DNA of 64,000 nucleotides from Pseudarthrobacter sulfonivorans (lineage in GTDB: Bacteria; Actinomycetota; Actinomycetes; Actinomycetales; Micrococcaceae): contig NZ_JANFCZ010000002.1 of the NCBI RefSeq assembly GCF_024391045.1, positions 232,423 through 296,422 on the forward strand. Reading direction: 5' to 3'. The notes beneath the pieces were generated by a model. The model ran no database searches. It saw nothing but the letters and a program-made list of their open reading frames with translations, and was not told where the DNA came from. The position numbers were made by a program, and so were the translations under genes. Of this stretch, positions 61,258 through 64,000 are shown in pieces (within the stretch, counting starts at the first letter, position 1; the number at the start of each line of letters is the position of its first letter).

Positions 61258-61964
61258 ACGTGTAGTCCGCATTCTGTCTTGTCGGAACCTGCCCAGCGGC
61301 CGGCACGGGGGTCATCGCCGGGCGCTACCTTGCGGGTGCAGGGCTGGCAGCCAATGGAGGGGTAACCCTGGGAAAGCAGCGGGTTGACGGGCAGGAGGTT
61401 GTCGTCGGAGTACTGGACCAGCTGGTCGAACGTCCAGGCGGCCACCGGGTTGACCTTGACCAGGCCGTTCTTTTCATCCCAGGTGACCAGCGGGGTGTTG
61501 GTGCGGGTGGGGGCCTCATCGCGGCGGACGCCGGTGAACCAGAGTTCGTAGCCGGCGAGGGTGCGCTGCAGCGGGGCCACTTTGCGGAGGGCGCAGCACT
61601 GGGCGGCGTCGCGGGCAAAGAGGTCCTTGCCCAGGAGCCGGTCCTGCTGTTCCACGGTGTTCTCGGGGAGCACGTCCACCACGTTGACGCGGAGGTTCGC
61701 GGCCACTTCGTCACGCGTGGCGTAGGTTTCCGGGAAGTGGTAGCCGGTCTCGAGGAACAGCACGTCGACGCCGGGCATCTGGTCCGCGACCAGGGCGGGC
61801 AGGACGGCGTCGGCCATGGAACAGGCGACGGCGACGGCGGGCAGGTCGAAGTTCCGTTCCACCCAGGCGATGACGTCGCGGGCGGGGGCGTCCCAGCCAA
61901 GCTCGGCGGCGCCGGCCTCGGCGAGGGCCTTGAGCTCCTCTTTGGAACGAAGTGCTGTTGTCAC
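61254..61964 (-). CDS. cysH: Assimilatory adenylylsulfate (APS) reductase, CysH
   Basis: 236 residues. It reduces activated sulfate to sulfite using a catalytic Cys in the C-terminal ECGLH motif. QCCALRKVAPL and SIGCQPCTRK hold the paired Cys that ligate a [4Fe-4S] cluster, diagnostic of APS rather than PAPS reductases. That fits the lack of an APS kinase gene here. The start is GTG 61964, overlapping the sulfite reductase stop (GTGA), with GGAGG upstream. Confidence 0.93.
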   Translation of the reverse strand: MTTALRSKEELKALAEAGAAELGWDAPARDVIAWVERNFDLPAVAVACSMADAVLPALVADQMPGVDVLFLETGYHFPETYATRDEVAANLRVNVVDVLPENTVEQQDRLLGKDLFARDAAQCCALRKVAPLQRTLAGYELWFTGVRRDEAPTRTNTPLVTWDEKNGLVKVNPVAAWTFDQLVQYSDDNLLPVNPLLSQGYPSIGCQPCTRKVAPGDDPRAGRWAGSDKTECGLHV

Positions 61965-63706
61965 TGGAGTGCCTCCTCGTCTGCTGCGTGGGCCCATTCG
62001 GCGAAGGTCTGGCCTTCGGCACGCTGGGCAACAAAGGTGCGGACCACGCGCTCCACGTAGTCGGGCAGGTCCTCGACGTAGACCTTGAGGCCGCGGACGG
62101 TCCGGCCCAGGCCTGCTTCTTCGCGGTCGGACGAAGCCAGCCCGCCGCCCAGGTGGACCTGGAATCCCGGGGAGGGATCGCCGTCGGGCGTTGGCAGCAT
62201 CATGCCCTTGAGCCCGATGTCCGCGGTCTGGATGCGGGCGCAGGAGTTGGGGCAGCCGTTGATGTGGAGGGACAGTGCGTGCGGCAGGTCGCCGGACTCC
62301 GTGAGGTCCGCCAGTCGGCGTTCCAGCTCGGCCACGGCGGTGGCTGCGGTGACCTTGGTTTCCACGATGGCCAGCTTGCAGTATTCGATGCCGGTGCAGG
62401 CGATGGTGCCGCGGCGGAACACGGACGGGCGGGCAGACAGGCCCAGGGCGTCCAGCTCAGCCACCAGCGGCTCAACCTGGTCCTTGGCAACGTCCAGCAC
62501 CACCAGTTTCTGGTGCGGGGTGGTGCGCAGGCGGTACGAACCGGCGGCTTCGAGGGTGTCCGCGAGCTTGACCAGCTGGGAGCCGGAGAGCCGGCCGGCC
62601 AGCGGGGTGGCGCCGATGAAGAACTTGCCGTCCTTCTGCTCGTGCACGCCGATGTGGTCGCCGGGGGTGGTGGGCTTCGGCGCGGCGGGACCGTCTGCCA
62701 GCTTGTAGCCCAGGTATTCGTCCTCGAGGATCTGGCGGAACTTCGCCGGACCCCAGTCGGCCATCAGGAACTTCAGGCGGGCCTTGGTGCGCATGCGGCG
62801 GTAACCGTAGTCGCGGAAGATGCTCGTCACACCGAGCCACACATCCGCGGCCTGCTCCGGACGAACAAACGCGCCCAGGCGCTTGCCCAGCATCGGGTTG
62901 GTGGACAGCGCGCCGCCGGCCCAGAGGTCGTAGCCGATGCCCAGCTCCGGGTGGCGGACACCCACGAGGGCGAAGTCGTTGATCTCGTGGACCACGTCCT
63001 GGCTGGGGTGGCCGGTGATGGCGGTCTTGTATTTGCGGGGCAGGTTGGACAGCAGCGGGTTGCCGATGAACCGCTCCCCCAGCTCCTCGATCAGCGGGGT
63101 GGGGTCGATGATCTCGTCCTTGGCGATGCCGGCCACCGGCGAACCCAGGATGACACGCGGGACGTCGCCGCAGGCCTCGGTGGTGGACAGGCCAACACCC
63201 TCGAGCCGGCGCCAGATCTCAGGGATGTCCTCCACCCGGATCCAGTGCAGCTGGATGTTCTGGCGGTCGGTGAGGTCGGCCGAGTCCCGGGCAAAGTCCA
63301 CGGAAATCTGGCCGATGACGCGCAGCTGCTCGGTGGTGAGCGCGCCGCCGTCGATCCTCACACGCAGCATAAAGTACTTGTCTTCGAGCTCGTGCGGCTC
63401 GAGTGTTGCGGTCTTGCCGCCGTCGATCCCGGGCTTGCGCTGCGTGTACAGGCCCCACCAGCGGAACCGGCCGTGCAGGTCCTGGCTCGGGATGGCGTCG
63501 AAGCCGTCCCTGGCGTAGATGGTCTCGATACGCTCGCGGACGTTCAGGCCGTCGTCTTCCTGCTTCCAGGTTTCGTTGGCGTTCAGCGGGGTTTTGCCGT
63601 CCACTTTCCACTGCCCGTGCGGCTTTGCGGCGGGGCGGTTGGTGCGCGCGGGACGCGTGGCGGCTGCGGGGTCCGCGGACGCTCCGGCTAGAGCTGTATC
63701 AGTCAT
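61961..63706 (-). CDS. sir: Ferredoxin-dependent sulfite reductase
   Basis: 581-residue siroheme and [4Fe-4S] enzyme that reduces sulfite to sulfide. The paired nitrite/sulfite reductase repeats carry the cofactor Cys motifs: TTEACGDVPRVILG in the centre, and HINGCPNSCARIQTADIG in the C-terminal half. Size and motifs fit the actinobacterial SirA/NirA type rather than the NADPH-dependent CysI. I start at ATG 63706 because a -10 hexamer ends six bases upstream; a GTG at 63739 has no supporting site. It is the first gene of the sir-cysH-cysD-cysN operon. Confidence 0.93.
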   Translation of the reverse strand: MTDTALAGASADPAAATRPARTNRPAAKPHGQWKVDGKTPLNANETWKQEDDGLNVRERIETIYARDGFDAIPSQDLHGRFRWWGLYTQRKPGIDGGKTATLEPHELEDKYFMLRVRIDGGALTTEQLRVIGQISVDFARDSADLTDRQNIQLHWIRVEDIPEIWRRLEGVGLSTTEACGDVPRVILGSPVAGIAKDEIIDPTPLIEELGERFIGNPLLSNLPRKYKTAITGHPSQDVVHEINDFALVGVRHPELGIGYDLWAGGALSTNPMLGKRLGAFVRPEQAADVWLGVTSIFRDYGYRRMRTKARLKFLMADWGPAKFRQILEDEYLGYKLADGPAAPKPTTPGDHIGVHEQKDGKFFIGATPLAGRLSGSQLVKLADTLEAAGSYRLRTTPHQKLVVLDVAKDQVEPLVAELDALGLSARPSVFRRGTIACTGIEYCKLAIVETKVTAATAVAELERRLADLTESGDLPHALSLHINGCPNSCARIQTADIGLKGMMLPTPDGDPSPGFQVHLGGGLASSDREEAGLGRTVRGLKVYVEDLPDYVERVVRTFVAQRAEGQTFAEWAHAADEEALQ

Positions 63707-63712
63707 GCATCG

Positions 63713-63741
63713 ACTGTAGGGGCCGCAGAATTGCGTCACAA
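63713..63741 (-). promoter_or_regulatory. Leaderless sigma70-type promoter of the sulfite reductase operon
   Basis: On the minus strand, TTGTGA (63736-63741), a 17-bp spacer and TACAGT (63713-63718), then six bases to the ATG at 63706. CCCTACAGTCGATGCATG closely matches CCCTACCGTTGATCCATG at cysG. Upstream GTGACG and TGTTTCC words are also shared with cysG. Confidence 0.7.
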
Positions 63742-63845
63742 AGGGTCGGGAAACCCTGAGTCACCTAGGGAAACATTTCGTCACGAACCGCCGGAAAGCC
63801 TTGAAGAAGCCCGGCACCTGTGATCTGCCGCGATCTTGCCTGCGG

Positions 63846-63859
63846 GGCACCCGGGTGCC
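63846..63859. repeat. Palindrome after the sirohydrochlorin chelatase gene
   Basis: Perfect 14-bp palindrome GGCACCCGGGTGCC directly downstream of the chelatase stop codon. It may be a weak terminator between that gene and the sulfite reductase promoter. Confidence 0.4.
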
Positions 63860-63860
63860 G

Positions 63861-64000
63861 TTACTGACCGCGTACGACGGCGGCGTCGAACCTTTCGAGC
63901 GCAATTTCGGCGAGCACTTCCGACGGCAGCAGTGGTTCCGTCACGAGGTCCGCGCCGGCTTTGGCGAGCTGGTCGTGGAAAAAGCCGGGCGCAAGGAGGT
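63861..64000 (-). CDS. Sirohydrochlorin chelatase (CbiX/SirB-like), C-terminal part
   Basis: The frame is open from the window edge to a TAA at 63861. The last 46 residues read LLAPGFFHDQLAKAGADLV and then TEPLLPSEVLAEIALERFD, which matches the C-terminal end of CbiX-type sirohydrochlorin ferrochelatases. It would insert iron into sirohydrochlorin to complete siroheme. Lying upstream of the sulfite reductase operon, it complements cysG. The rest of the gene is outside the window. Confidence 0.72.
   Translation of the reverse strand, partial: LLAPGFFHDQLAKAGADLVTEPLLPSEVLAEIALERFDAAVVRGQ

Noticed and set aside
61952..63691. 579-residue plus-strand open frame opposite the sulfite reductase gene
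   Set aside because: It mirrors the sulfite reductase codons, has no family features, and the opposite strand carries an unmistakable enzyme in a conserved operon.
1..64000. Search by eye for prophage, integrative elements, tRNA or rRNA genes
   Set aside because: No integrase, transposase, structural phage gene, tRNA cloverleaf or rRNA sequence was recognised; a tRNA scan would be decisive.

Overview
The window is a high-GC (roughly two-thirds G+C), gene-dense chromosomal segment. Gene content, GC-rich third codon positions, overlapping start/stop codons and leaderless promoters point to an actinobacterium of the Micrococcaceae, most like Arthrobacter or Pseudarthrobacter; this is inference from protein character, not a database match. 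I see no tRNA, rRNA, CRISPR array, transposase, integrase or phage gene. I count about 57 protein genes, including partial genes at both edges and two genes that each carry an apparent one-base frameshift.

Layout. 1-3.7 kb: end of an unidentified gene, then a four-gene NitT/TauT-type ABC transporter with two permeases. 3.9-7.8 kb: a DUF2461 gene, then an APC permease with the KDPG aldolase and 2-keto-3-deoxygluconate kinase genes. 8-14.8 kb: alcohol and aldehyde oxidation genes (DUF779 protein, zinc alcohol dehydrogenase, acetaldehyde-type dehydrogenase), a histidine-rich lipoprotein, a GAF-domain regulator and a ferredoxin-NADP reductase. 15-28 kb: the most unusual region, a plus-strand Pst-like phosphate-type ABC system. 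It has three secreted or anchored binding proteins, a mucin-like surface protein with a sortase-type tail, PstC, PstA and PstB homologues, a sortase homologue lacking its catalytic His and Cys, and a second sortase that retains them. PHO-box-like 11-nt repeats precede its upstream genes.

28-37.7 kb: topoisomerase IB, RarD, then a minus-strand exopolysaccharide operon (two small proteins, a processive GT2 synthase, two polysaccharide deacetylases, a GH10 lipoprotein) that resembles a poly-N-acetylglucosamine locus. 38-43.8 kb: a frameshifted FAD disulfide oxidoreductase and a GABA/putrescine module (GabT, aminobutyraldehyde dehydrogenase, divergent PucR regulator). 43.9-51 kb: CYTH-CHAD protein, CynX-type MFS transporter with a GntR/FadR regulator, small membrane and SRPBCC proteins, and a secreted deacetylase.

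51-64 kb is a sulfur-assimilation region. It encodes a second FprA, siroheme synthase (CysG), a sulfonate-type ABC transporter (SsuABC), RtcB, a frameshifted SRPBCC gene, ATP sulfurylase (CysDN), an APS-type reductase (CysH), a ferredoxin-dependent sulfite reductase and the end of a sirohydrochlorin chelatase. Together these convert sulfate to APS, sulfite and sulfide, with siroheme made locally and electrons supplied through FprA and ferredoxin. The cysG, ssuA and sulfite reductase promoters share one architecture that ends six bases before the ATG, implying leaderless mRNAs.

A dispersed palindromic element of about 64 bp occurs at three intergenic sites, two of them between convergent genes.
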